Below are positions 1 to 10,239 of a DNA stretch of 64,000 nucleotides, piece after piece; the stretch's first letter is position 1; every line of letters starts with the position of its first letter. The position numbers and the translations under genes are program-made. The stretch comes from Chlorokybus atmophyticus (lineage: Eukaryota; Streptophyta; Chlorokybophyceae; Chlorokybales; Chlorokybaceae). The DNA is taken from NCBI GenBank assembly GCA_009103225.1, contig RHPI01000003.1, positions 49,126-113,125 of the forward strand, given 5' to 3'. The notes under the pieces were generated by a model. The model was not told the origin of the DNA. It saw nothing but the letters and a program-made list of their open reading frames with translations, and did not search any database.

Positions 1-358
1 CAGCGGCTGCGTATGTGGCAAAACTATTGCCAACACGTCTCTGCAAGCTGCTGTCTGTTACTGAATCACGCTTTCTTGTGCAGACAATGCAGGCCAGAGT
101 TGCGGAAGTGTTGTCAGGGAATGGGTACTCATGACAGCTACAATGTGATATTTTGACCCAAGTTGTTTGATAGCACCAGTGCACACTGTCAGCCATTATT
201 ACCAGGCAGTGTGAGGTAGTGAGACAATACTTGCACGCCATGATTGCAAATTCAATGCTGGACACAGCCAAGTTCTTCTAGCTCAAAGTGACCACTTGCG
301 GAAGTACAGTACATGTGGCATGTGCAAAGCGTGCAGCTAAGCAATGAACAAAAGCTAA
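1..358. other. Intergenic DNA, no gene seen
   Basis: Downstream flank of the N-myristoyltransferase gene, which ends at 359 on the minus strand. It probably holds that gene's 3' UTR and spacer. I see no exon-like frame, RNA gene or repeat in it. Confidence 0.6.
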
Positions 359-2526
359 CTACAACAGCACGAGTCCAACTTGAGTGGGTTTCAACTCAGC
401 TGGCACCAACCAGTTGTACAAGTAATACTGTAGATGCCCATCCCCAATCCCAAACTTGAGTTCCTGTGAACCAATTGTAACGTCAGAACCATACCTTGAG
501 CCTGAGCTGTGGAATGACAGCGGCAACACGTACCTTCAAAAATTGGGAATTGTGCATAACATCCAGTGCATTGAACACATCAAAACCTTCATTGCGCGCC
601 AAAATCAGGGCATCCGTCATCAACTGCCACACCATGCGCGTTTATGATTTGCATCATGACAAGCGGCAGAGCTTGTTGTGTGCTCTATATACTGGAGCCG
701 TACCTGGATGAGGGGAAGCGTGTTTGCAACATTGTAAAACGAGTATGCAGCCTTCAGGACCTTATACGTGTCATTCCCAATGATGGTGGACGGCAGAGCG
801 TAAAAGCTGATCAAATCCGTCACTATTCCAGGCTTGAGCGGGTCATCCACAACATACGCACTGACAACCTCAGGACGCGGAAGCAGCAAGTGCGCAACTT
901 CCTCCTCCGACATAACCGGCGCAAGGTAGAACTGTTCGAGGTATCTATGAAGCAGATTTGTCACCTGGTACCAACAAGTCGTTGAACACCCCAGATGACA
1001 AAACTACTCAGTACACACACTGGAACAACGCAGTGCTGGGGCGTACTTGGGTCACGTCTTGAGGACGCATCTGGCGCAAGCCAGGAGTTGAAGGCGAATC
1101 GGGCAATCTGTACAGCTTAATGGTGCGGTTCATAGTCATGCGTGCCTGTCACAATGAGGGCTAAGAAAACCTGCCTGAGTGCCAGCATCGCTGTTGGGTT
1201 GTGCATGCTAACGGCCACATGCAACACTCCTCCAGCAATATTATTTGATCTGCATCACGTGCATGTCAACAGACATAACATGCCGCAACAAGTACCTGCA
1301 GTCGTGAGAAACCCACATCAATGAGCTTCTTTGGGTTTAGAGATCGATGCCAGTACCTGCATAGGAGCAAACAACATCAGCAGGACAGTGAGCAAAGATT
1401 TGATGGACGATCAACAAACTTCTTCCTACCTGCATGAGGCCACAGGCTTGGGAAGCACAACGCCAGCAGTGTATGTCGCCTGCCATATGTTTCTCAGATT
1501 GACTCTTCTTGTGATTTCCTTAATTAGGACTGGAGCCAGCCGCTTGGACCGCAGCTTTTTGTGGACGCACAGGAAGTCAATTTCCGCCATGCGCATGGTG
1601 TTGGTTCCCACACGCACGATTGCCGGGACTCCCGTAATGAGTGCGACTAGCTTTTTGGTTGCTGCCACGCGTACACCAATGTGCCAAAACGACTCATAAC
1701 CTGGCGGCTGCAGCGCCCATTGCAGAAATGGCACCGAGTAGTCGAAACGAAACATGTTGTCGTCATCTTCAACATAGTTGTGCGTAAGCAGCACATACAT
1801 CTGCAATTGCACACGGCGACACAAAACTATCATCAGCTTCACGGTCGGCAAGCAAGTGTGCGCTGAACCAATCAACGAGCCAATGCAATGAAGCCACGTG
1901 ATGGGGGTACAACGCCTTCAATTCACGTCAAAACCACATGTAGCACACGCTTACATCACGCTCAAGCATTACAAAACTCTCATCATAAAAACAATTTCAA
2001 GTCCGCGGCGCGCAAGACATCAATTTGAACACACATGCATGTCCACAATTCACCTCCGGAGTTGGAATGTGACATGATTGGGATGCATGCATGTGTGCAT
2101 GTGTATCGAATGCTATGTCACCTCTTGCAAATGGGCAGGGTTGTCAATGTCACATTCGCACCACTCAAACGCTTCCGGCAGCGGGTAGGGGTCTTGGCGA
2201 ACTTCATCAACGGTGCGTTCACGGTCAATGGGACCTTCTTCAGCTGCAGCTCCGCCGCCGTCTCTGGGAGGTCCAAACTGCGCCACGGGCTGTGTCTCCC
2301 AGAATAAGTGCCTCCTGGGCCCCATGGCGGCGGAGCCTCCGCCGCTGTCCGCCTCCGCCGCCTGCGCCATCATCTGCCGCAGGCGCGCCCCGAGTGCCTC
2401 CACGGCTGCGGCGGACGATCCGGGTAGCCCCAAGGCTCCCGAAGACGTCGAGCCACTGACCACCCCGTCGCCGACACCATCACCCCGCCCCTCAGCCACA
2501 CCCTTGCCACCGCCGCCGCCGGCCAT
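359..2526 (-). CDS. NMT1: Glycylpeptide N-tetradecanoyltransferase (N-myristoyltransferase)
   Basis: Transfers myristate from myristoyl-CoA to N-terminal glycine of proteins in the cytosol or at ribosomes. Seven coding exons, read downward: 2526-2122, 1800-1430, 1356-1296, 1145-1047, 964-704, 623-534, 463-359. They join in frame to 463 residues, the usual family length. The first about 110 residues are a variable Gly/Ala-rich head. Diagnostic pieces are [14 protein letters not shown] near residue 145, [12 protein letters not shown] near 208, [35 protein letters not shown], and KFGIGDG near 433. The chain ends GLVLL-stop, and in this family the C-terminal leucine carboxylate is part of the active site, so the 3' end looks intact. 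All junctions are GT-AG. The start is the only in-frame ATG before the conserved block in exon 1. It is divergent from NAP1, with 256 bp between the ATGs. No break seen. Confidence 0.95.
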
Positions 2527-2782
2527 GCTTAGGGTTTCCGCCTGCGCACAAAAGTTCCATCGCAAATATCAAAATGTTTGTTAGAGAAGCTGCACCACCA
2601 CTGAGCCGTCCGTTTGCGCGGGATCTGTAGATCGGACGGCGGCCAGTTGGGCATCCAGACTGTACAAAAGTCTGTGTGCCTTCGCCGCAAGCACCGACGG
2701 CGGCAGTGGTGGTGGCGGCGGCGGTGTAGGCGGCGAGGCGGCAGGTGGTGTGTATTCCAGGAGAGGCTCTCTCGTGCGTGGC
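2527..2782. promoter_or_regulatory. Bidirectional NMT/NAP1 promoter with telo-box
   Basis: This 256-bp spacer separates the start codons of NMT (-) and NAP1 (+), so both core promoters and 5' UTRs must lie here. TTAGGGTTT at 2529-2537 is a perfect telo-box (AAACCCTAA on the minus strand) just upstream of the NMT ATG. Telo-boxes are known plant promoter elements of translation and replication genes. The NAP1-proximal half is rich in GGC/GCC triplets. I see no TATA box. Confidence 0.6.
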
Positions 2783-4562
2783 ATGGCTGGTAGAGGCGGC
2801 GGTGGTAGGCCTCTTGGTCTCGCTAGTGGGTTGGGGGACATGATGAGCGCCCTGCAGTCCGGCATAGAGGGCCGCAGCAGCGGTTATCTGGCCTCCCTGC
2901 CAAGGCCGGTGCGCCGCAGGGTGACCGCACTCAGAGGCCTGCAGGCCAAGCGGGATGCTCTTCAAGAGGAGTATGAAGCCGAGATGGCCGCTTTGCAGGT
3001 GAGCGGTACCCGAGCTAGGAGCTTACAGGCAGACAGTGCAGCGTAGTTTGCTCTCGGCATGCATGAAAGCTGATTGGTTGCATGCTACTTGACTACAGCT
3101 GGTCAGTGTTTAGGTTGCATCTGCAGTTGAGGTGTCTATTTGCATTCACTGGGTGAGCAATGTAGGTGTATGCTGCTGCTTTTCCTGCACATGCATGGCC
3201 CGTTGCATAATGAAGGTTATTTGTCTGTCTCACTATCAGTGTCGCTGTGCAGAAAAAGTACGATGCGTTGTACGAGCCGCTTTACTCGCGGAGAGCTGCT
3301 ATTGTAATTGGAGCTGAGGAGCCGAGTGCCTCTGAGGTGGAAGCTGGAGAAGCTGCTGTGCCTGACTCTACAGCGGCTTCAGAGCTGCGTGACGGGCCGA
3401 AGATTCAGGAGATCGACACACCTGCCGGCGAGGACACTGAGGGCGCGAAGGGCATTCCTGAGTTCTGGTTGACTGCCATGAAGAATCTTGACGAGCTCGC
3501 GGTATGACCATGTTCAGCTGTTGCTGTTCTGCTGTTTATTGAGCCCAGCTTGCCATCAACGCATGCATGCTTATGTGTGTTGCATGTTCAAAACGCGTGG
3601 GTCCTTATGTCATCAGCTCAGTAGAAGCTCTGGTCCAGTTGCACCTTCTGTAAAGCTAAGGAATGCAAATGCTTGGCCACAGGAACACATCACAGAAAAG
3701 GATGAGGCCCCCTTGAAGGCGTTGAAGGACATCAGGACGTCATCGCTAACAGGAGAGCACAAGGGCTTCCAGTTGGACTTTGAGTTTGTTGAAAACGAGC
3801 ACTTTGCAAACACGGTGCTAACAAAGAAGTACTTCATGATTGACGAGGTGAGTTATTGTCTGTCACATGGATGCATTGCTCAGTGTATGCCCACATAACA
3901 TGCATATCACTTGGGGTGACACCTGTTGGGGTGATTCTGTTGCCAGGAGGAGCCTACTCTGGAGCGAGCTGAGGGTACAGAGATTCAGTGGAAGGCCGGG
4001 AAGAACGTGACAGTGAAGTTGATGAAGAAGAAGGCGAAGAAGGGTGGCAAGGTGCTGACAAAGACCGAGAAGACGGACTCATTCTTCAACTTCTTCAGTC
4101 CGCCGGATGTGCCAGAAGACGACCAGGACCTGGACGAGGAGGAGATGGAGCAGCTGCAGGAGTACATGGAGGAGGATTACATGATGGGCGCCGCCATCCG
4201 AGAGAAGCTCGTCCCGCACGCAGCATCGTGGTTTACCGGCGAGGCGTATGAGGAGGGCGAAGAAGAGGAAGAAGAAGACGAGGAGGGCGACGAGGAGGAT
4301 GAGGAGGACGAGGACGAGGAGGATGAGGAGGAGGTATGCTTCCCGTTCTCATGTGTTAACACTCCGTGATTGACAGTCTAGATTTGCCATGTTTTCTGAG
4401 TTGACTCGCCCGCAGGAGGACGACGAGGATGAGGACGATGAAGAAGAGGAGGAGATGTCTCCTCCAAAGACCACGAAAAAGGGCAGACATGCTGCGGCCA
4501 AGGCCAAGGCAGGTGCCGGCGCTCAAGGTGGTGAGCAGCCTGCTGAATGTAAGCAGCAATGA
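2783..4562 (+). CDS. NAP1: Nucleosome assembly protein 1 (NAP1-type H2A/H2B chaperone)
   Basis: Histone chaperone that escorts H2A-H2B and shuttles between cytosol and nucleus. Five exons (2783-2998, 3253-3501, 3683-3847, 3947-4333, 4416-4562) give 387 residues with all introns in phase 0. Family signatures in order are the coiled dimerisation helix ([20 protein letters not shown]), the [14 protein letters not shown] block, [52 protein letters not shown], and an acidic Asp/Glu tail. The protein ends CKQQ, the CaaX-type farnesylation tail typical of plant NAP1, which is strong lineage evidence. I chose the ATG at 2783 because it precedes the conserved region and no earlier in-frame ATG is visible in that open frame. 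Divergent from NMT. The strong Ser-rich minus-strand frame over 4177-4362 is only the antisense of the acidic tail. Confidence 0.95.
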
Positions 4563-6089
4563 TCCTTCAGCCACGCAGAGAAAGAGAGCAGAACCAACCC
4601 ACACACAAAAATCCCCCCCTTTCGCCCCCAGTGCCTGGCACTTATTCTTGGTGTTGACTTAGTAGCGCCCTGTGAGGCGGTGCGTAGTGACTTGATGATG
4701 GTTTTTGGCCTTTGTTGTATAGTGTCCAGCAAGTGGTTAGTTTGTCTGATTAGTAGAACCAGATGTTCCAGCTGGATGCACTATCGTTGTGTATTCCATG
4801 GTGGTGGTCTGCATATGTTTTTGATAAAGCGTCAATTGATGAGTACCTGACTGGCAGTGATATGATCACTATCCTGGTGAGTAAGAGTCAGGTCACATGT
4901 TTGTTGAAGGAATAAGTTCGCTTGCATTGTCCTGTCGCTGGTGGTGACACCTTTTTGTGCTACATTGATGCAGTGTTTGGATAGTGTACCGTGGTTAATG
5001 AAATCTACAACGAAGCATTGTCACTTGCTAACTGCAACATCATGTATATGCATGTTTACTCAACATAGTTCCTCATTAACAGTTACATGCATTGTACATT
5101 AATTCACTACTTTCTTCTCGGTGGAGACAATACAGCCATTCACACTCATCATATGTACGAAGATGTTTATAGTATTTCCACTGAGAACAAGCAGTGCACA
5201 ATGTATATCACTGTTGATGCATTGAGCAATCTCATCTCTGTACATACACAGTTGCGTGTCAACAGTTCCGGGAAAATGTTGATGTGAAGGGGCATTACAG
5301 TTTTCCCCCTGGGCATAGCCTGCATGTTGCATGATGTGTACAAAGTTGACAATAGCAATATGTCATGCGGTGGTGAAGACATCAGGGTGCAAGGTGTATG
5401 CATTGATATGAGGGGCAATTGCGACTTTCCCCCTGGGCATAGGCTGAATTATGCATATCGTGTACAAAGTTGTCAATAGTAACATGCGTTTGTGACGACA
5501 TGAGGCTGCAAAGTGCATACGTTACATTTTCGCAGCAGATGGAGATAGTAAAATCAAGTATACGGTATGATACATGTGTACAAAGTATGCAATAGCAGCA
5601 GCAGATGGAGGCTATTGTAAGTATTACCAAGTTAGTGTAAGGTGTTGGAGTGCAATGTGTATTATATTTGCACAGACTACTGTGGTTGATCACTTGTAGT
5701 AGTAGCTGAAGTTTTGCAAATGCGTAGTTATCTGCCCAGAGCAAGTAATTATTTTGATGTACAAGGCAACAAAATCAGATTCTGATAGTGACTGTACTAC
5801 TCCCCAGCATATGTATTTGCGCTATTAGATGTACAACGGGTCTACACATTCCAATACTACTAGTCAACAATTATATGAGATATGCAGGTTGTTTGTAACA
5901 TGGTAAGTCCAAGTAAACAAAGTCGCTACATTTCAACGAGAACATGCCACAGCAACTAGTTGCACAACATCTGCACATTCCGTTATTACAGTGAGGATTG
6001 GGTCTGCAAAATTGCTAAACTAAGGTAACCTACTGTATGTACACTTATCCGTTCTGGAATATAACCGGCTCAAAGTGCAACAATTTTAC
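4563..6089. other. Intergenic region between NAP1 and the LEA gene
   Basis: Convergent 3' flanks of NAP1 (+) and the LEA-like gene (-). Apart from the tandem repeat near 5288-5600 I see only AT-richer DNA with no exon-like frames. Confidence 0.5.
5288..5600. repeat. Diverged 123-bp tandem duplication
   Basis: The block beginning AGGGGCATTACAG at 5288 recurs as AGGGGCAATTGCG at 5411, a period of 123 bp. Shared landmarks are TTTCCCCCTGGGCATAG and GTGTACAAAGTTG.CAATAG. A third partial unit (GTGTACAAAGTATGCAATAG) starts near 5577. Copies are diverged and noncoding. Confidence 0.7.
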
Positions 6090-7197
6090 TTAAGCGTTCT
6101 GGTTTGACCAGGGGCTGCCATCGGGCTGTATGCACACGTAAAAACAATGTTAACATTGCAAAAACATCATTAACCATATAGCAGATGCTCATGCACAGTA
6201 TGATACAGCAGAGCTGGTTGGTTACTTACGATGCCACGAGCGGTCTTCTCAAGATCTTCCCGCGCGCCAAGACCCTCCTTGGGACCGGCAACATAATCCT
6301 GCACCTCCTTGGCTTGCTGCAAAACAACCACAACAACATATTCAGCCAGTAGTTGGAGCACCTTTCACTGTGCACTCTAAAAATGTTGCCTTTGAAGTGA
6401 GCCTGATGTGCTGGTAATGTTGGAACTCACCTCATCAATGTTGGCGCCAGGGAGAGACTTGCCCTCAGAGTCAACAGCTTCCTTCACAAAGTCTTTTGTC
6501 TCAGAGGCAGAGTTGCTGACCGCCTCGCCAATATCTCCAACCTTCTCCTTGATGTTCTGGACGGTGCTCGAAGCATTCTTCTTGGCTCCCTCGACCAGGT
6601 CGGCGGCGGTGTCCACAACATTGTCAGCGGTATTCTCCGCATCCGCACCAACATCAGGAGCCTGCTTCTTGATATTCTGGGCGGCGCTGTCGACGTTCTT
6701 CTTAACATCCTCGCCAGCATCGGCAGCCTTGTCCTTGACATTCTGGGCGGTGCTCTCGACGTTCTTCTTGGCACCCTCAACCAGGTCGCTGGCGGTGTCC
6801 TTAGCTTTGTCGGCGGTGCGCTCCGGACCTTCCTCAATAGACCAGTCGCCGGTCTTCTTCGCAGTCTCCACAGGGTTCTCCTTGGGGTCAACCGCCCTCA
6901 CCACAAACAAACCCCTGCAACACATCCGCAAATTCAATCACCAAGTTCAACATACCAACCACTGGCATATGACCAGTGGACTTCATGTCAATCTTACACT
7001 TGAATGGTATGCCTGCATGCACGCAACCTTGCGTGCAGACAGTGTTGCATCCAGGGGGCTTCATGGGCGTACACTTGCCTGCGAGAGGGGGTGCGGACTG
7101 AGGGGGCGGCGGGGCGTGCTGTTGGGCGAGCAGAGGGGCGAAGGGAGGCCACGGGGCGGGCCACGACCATGTTCACGGCTGCGATGGAGGAAGCCAT
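6090..7197 (-). CDS. Plastid-targeted LEA-like (group 3/LEA_4-type) protein
   Basis: Predicted 241-residue hydrophilic stress protein in four exons: 7197-7079, 6914-6431, 6316-6230, 6125-6090. Exon 1 encodes an Ala/Ser/Arg/Pro-rich N-terminus with few acidic residues (MASSIAAVNMVVARPVASL...) followed by FVVRA|VD, a likely chloroplast transit peptide and cleavage region. Exon 2 is built of Ala/Lys/Asp/Glu repeats such as DLVEGAKKNVESTAQNVKDK and DLVEGAKKNASSTVQNIKEK, which resemble LEA_4 amphipathic repeats. Family members protect membranes or enzymes during desiccation or cold. Intron 1 (7078-6915) starts with GC: the junction is CAG|GCAAGT, and CGCAG+G then restores frame. The promoter has a TATA box and an overlapping DRE/ABRE motif. 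The 333-aa plus-strand ORF over this gene is its antisense. Plastid targeting is inferred. Confidence 0.88.
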
Positions 7198-7303
7198 GTT
7201 TTTGGAATGTAGTGGAAGCTACTGGTTGGACTTGGTTGTATGCTACTGTTGCAGGAACTACAAGTGTGACTGCTGATCTACGTGCCCAGGGCATGGCCAT
7301 GCA

Positions 7304-7311
7304 TATATATA
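7304..7311 (-). promoter_or_regulatory. TATA box of the LEA-like gene
   Basis: TATATATA lies about 107 bp upstream of the LEA ATG on the minus strand. Initiation about 30 bp downstream would leave a 5' UTR of roughly 75-80 nt. Confidence 0.6.
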
Positions 7312-7357
7312 GCAGCGCAGGCTGCGCAGCAGTGCGTGGCCATGTCTGTCTGATTGT

Positions 7358-7368
7358 GCCACGTCGGC
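7358..7368 (-). promoter_or_regulatory. Overlapping DRE/CRT (GCCGAC) and ABRE (ACGTGGC)
   Basis: The minus strand reads GCCGACGTGGC about 50 bp upstream of the TATA box. It contains the DRE/CRT core RCCGAC and the ABRE ACGTGGC sharing two bases. In land plants these bind DREB/CBF and ABF/AREB factors and drive dehydration and cold genes such as LEAs. Binding here is inferred from motif and position. Confidence 0.5.
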
Positions 7369-7536
7369 GGCCACGCCTAGGCAGAGATCAGATCTCCCGC
7401 CACCGCTGAGCAGACGGGGACGCCTGGCGCTCTTGGGCGCACTATATCCGATCTCCCTCAGCGCCGGTGTCAGGCGTGCGTGTATGCTGTACGTTACAAA
7501 TGATAACTGTTGTTTTTACTAGATTCTGTTATGTGC

Positions 7537-7608
7537 ATCGGAGTGGCGCAGTGGAAGCGTGGTGGGCCCATAACCCACAGGTCCTTGGATCGAAACCAAG
7601 CTCCGATA
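7537..7608 (+). tRNA. tRNA-iMet: Initiator tRNA-Met (CAT)
   Basis: A 72-nt cloverleaf begins ATCGGAGTGGCGCAGTGGAA. The acceptor stem is ATCGGAG/CTCCGAT, with the A1:U72 pair typical of eukaryotic initiators. The anticodon stem is GTGGG/CCCAC with loop CCCATAA, so the anticodon is CAT at 7569-7571, flanked by the initiator hallmark GGG:CCC pairs. The T arm is CTTGG/CCAAG with loop ATCGAAA, the initiator AUCG in place of TPsiCG. There is no intron. The TTTT at 7625-7628 can act as the Pol III terminator. Confidence 0.97.
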
Positions 7609-7713
7609 CTGAGCTTCCCGACATTCCTTTTGGCGTCGGGTGTTGCCGGCTCGAAATCCGTGCGTCATGAGTTGACAATTGCAGTGCTATGCATTCGGTA
7701 GCCAAATGGGCTC

Positions 7714-7895
7714 TACTGTGGCTCGACCCCGTGGCCCCGACAGCTGTCATGCTGTGTGTTTAGGAGGGCTCAGCCTCCTCGTGTATGCCTGCATCCAGTC
7801 CCGCTACTGTGGCTCGACCCCATGGCCCCGACAGCTGTCATGCTGTGTGTTTGAGAGGGCTCAGCCTCCTCGTGTATGCCTACATCCAGTCCCGC
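7714..7895. repeat. 91-bp direct tandem duplication downstream of tRNA-iMet
   Basis: Two adjacent copies, 7714-7804 and 7805-7895, both starting TACTGTGGCTCGACCCC and ending CCAGTCCCGC. They differ at only a few positions, so the duplication is recent. It is noncoding, and the 97-aa ORF across it is a by-product of the repeat. Confidence 0.9.
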
Positions 7896-8081
7896 GTTTG
7901 CGCTTTGTTATCGTGACCATCCACAGCACTAACCAATCTCGCGCGAGTCCTTGTGGTTTCTTTAAGGTCTAATAGCGGGACTTTGAATGTCTCGCGCATG
8001 CAATTCACCTTTTCGGCTGGTCCGATGGAACTTCCGACATGGAGGTCCCTCAATCCCACCTGATCCCTTGACAAGGGTTGA

Positions 8082-8104
8082 AGCCACAACGGACCCAAGT
8101 TTTA
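8082..8104 (+). repeat. Left terminal inverted repeat of element A
   Basis: AGCCACAACGGACCCAAGTTTTA matches the reverse complement of 16584-16605 with a single-base indel. Confidence 0.75.
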
Positions 8105-8267
8105 AAGCCTGAGTTTTAGGGCCCGCAGCCCGTATAAACTTCGTATGGACCCAAAACGCGAACGCGCTGCGGTTTTTGAGTTAGGTTTTGCATCGATGCA
8201 GTAAAACCTCGTATCAATTTTGTAACACTCCAAAAATGCACAGTTAGGGGGTAAAAACAAATCATCA

Positions 8268-8276
8268 TTAGGGTTT
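8268..8276. promoter_or_regulatory. Telo-box inside element A
   Basis: TTAGGGTTT (AAACCCTAA on the other strand) lies 82 bp upstream of the accessory-gene ATG at 8359, the same motif found in the divergent host promoters of this window. Confidence 0.4.
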
Positions 8277-8573
8277 CGCGCGCATTTAATAGCTTCCCGC
8301 CTTGATCGCCACTGTCATTCACATCGTGAGCGCCTTCGTGCTTGCAGACGGCAGGCACATGGAGGGTGTGGGTGATGGCAGCGGTGGCGGTGAGGATGAA
8401 AGCGGTGGTGGTATGGGTTGGCAGCCGCCTCTTCGTATGCCGGCGGCTGCGGCATGGCAAGCGGCTGACTTTCGGCCGCAGCCAGGAGCACTCAACGGTG
8501 TGGGCGTTGATGCGACATCCGCTCAATATGCGACCCATACAGCTCCCTCCTTTGACACACAGGTAGGTGGACT

Positions 8574-8815
8574 GTGCATGCTGGTTGGGGTGTTGTGCTA
8601 GCACGTTTTGGGGGTGTTGTCGTCAACTGTGCATGCTTGTGCAAGCCATTGTTGAGGTTGTTGTCAACAATAACTGTGCATACTGATGTAAGCAGGTGTT
8701 TGGGGTGTTGTCGTCAACGCATGCTTGTGCAAGCAGGTGTTCAGGGTGTTGTCAATAACAACTGTGCATGCTTATGCATGCAGTCTGCTGTTGGGGCGTT
8801 GTTGACAAGTGTTTT
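8574..8815. repeat. Degenerate minisatellite in the accessory-gene intron
   Basis: Four or so imperfect units of about 60-70 bp share GGGTGTTGTCGTCAAC and ACTGTGCATGCTTGTGCAAGC. They lie just after the 8562/8563 splice donor and are noncoding. Confidence 0.6.
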
Positions 8816-10239
8816 TGCCTTGTTTACGACTGGCTGAGGCGAATGCACGGAGCCAACTCGAGCACACCCAATGTCGACCAACCCACTCAGTCTACACAAC
8901 CACCTCCATCTACACAAGTGCCAGGGGGAGGGGCTTGGAGGGACAGTCAGCATTAGCACATCTGCTGGAGGGCCTTACCCGTCCACTCCGCAGCAGACAA
9001 CACCTCAGCCCGCCACATCAGCTACTGTCAACAAGCTACCCAAAGCACCACCGAAGTGAGGTTAGAGTGCTGATGTCTGCAGGCAGTGGTGCATGTGTTG
9101 CGCGGTGTCTTTGCTGACTTGCGGTATGCATAGAGCGCCTAAGGAAACAGCCTGCAGCCGCCCTAAGCCAAGAGACCAAGCATCCCCGTGAATCTGACTG
9201 GACTCTGGACGAAATCACGAGTCTTGTGCGCGGTTGGTATGATGTTGACCAGGCCACCAAAGCGGGTGGTGCATTGGCAAAGAATAAGTCTGCTTAAACT
9301 CGCTGGAAGGAGGTGGTGAAGTGCTGTGAAAAAGAGCAGCCTGAGATGATGGGTTGGGGCCGCAACCCAGAGTCATGCAAACAAAAGTGAGTACAACACT
9401 TGTTGATTAGCATGTGAACCCGCAAGCAAGTCAGATTTCGTTGCAAATTTTACACGGTGACTAAGGACTGAGGGATTGACTGGTGCCTGAGCCTGCTTGA
9501 GCCTGCCTGTTGCTGCCTGAAATGTTGTTTTTTGACTATTGGGTTTGCCGTTGGCTTAAGTGGACTGACGCAGACGGCCGCGGGCCGAAAGTGGTTGTCA
9601 GTGGCATTAATCGGCCGAGAGTTGTCAACCAGTTACCCTTTGGTCGATGTGCACAGACGGCTGTTAGCCGGTAGTTACGGACAGCTGACAGCAATAGCCG
9701 GCAGTTTCTTTGCCGTTAAACTGCTGTTAATATGTGACCCTTGCCGTTTGACAAAAGTTGGCAATTCTTGCCGTAAGCCAACACTAACATGCCATGCAGC
9801 TTGTACAAACCTTGGACTGATTGTTTGGTGTTGCACCTATAAGCCCACAATATATACAATGTACCGGCAGTGGTGAGAGTATGTCCACTTGCAACTGAGC
9901 AGCCGACTTGCGCATGAAACTACCCTATAACATTGAGTCCGCATGGCCCAAAATCTGCTCGAGCTGGGGCACTTGTGATCATCCTGCACACTTTGCGCTA
10001 TGGATGGCCTGGCGCGAAACACACAATGGTAGAAGCAATTACCATCCGTTGGCGCATTGAAGTGGTCCCTTGAGGCGAGCTGGCCACTTAGCATGACTGA
10101 TGGCCGTATGCGGGTTGCGGCCAGCTTTTCTGATGACCGTTGGCAGGTGGTGACCCCTGTTGCATGCGCATACAGCACTCAAATGGCGTGTCCAACTGTG
10201 GACGGCAAGAGTCACAGTGACTGATAAAGTACCTGAGTT

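Noticed and set aside
4177-4362. Serine-only minus-strand ORF
   Set aside because: Antisense of the Glu/Asp tail of NAP1.
6408-7409. 333-codon plus-strand ORF, the longest gene-like track besides the MYB exon
   Set aside because: It is the antisense of the LEA-like exons, whose repeat codons keep the opposite frame open. The minus-strand gene has splice sites, a transit peptide and a promoter.
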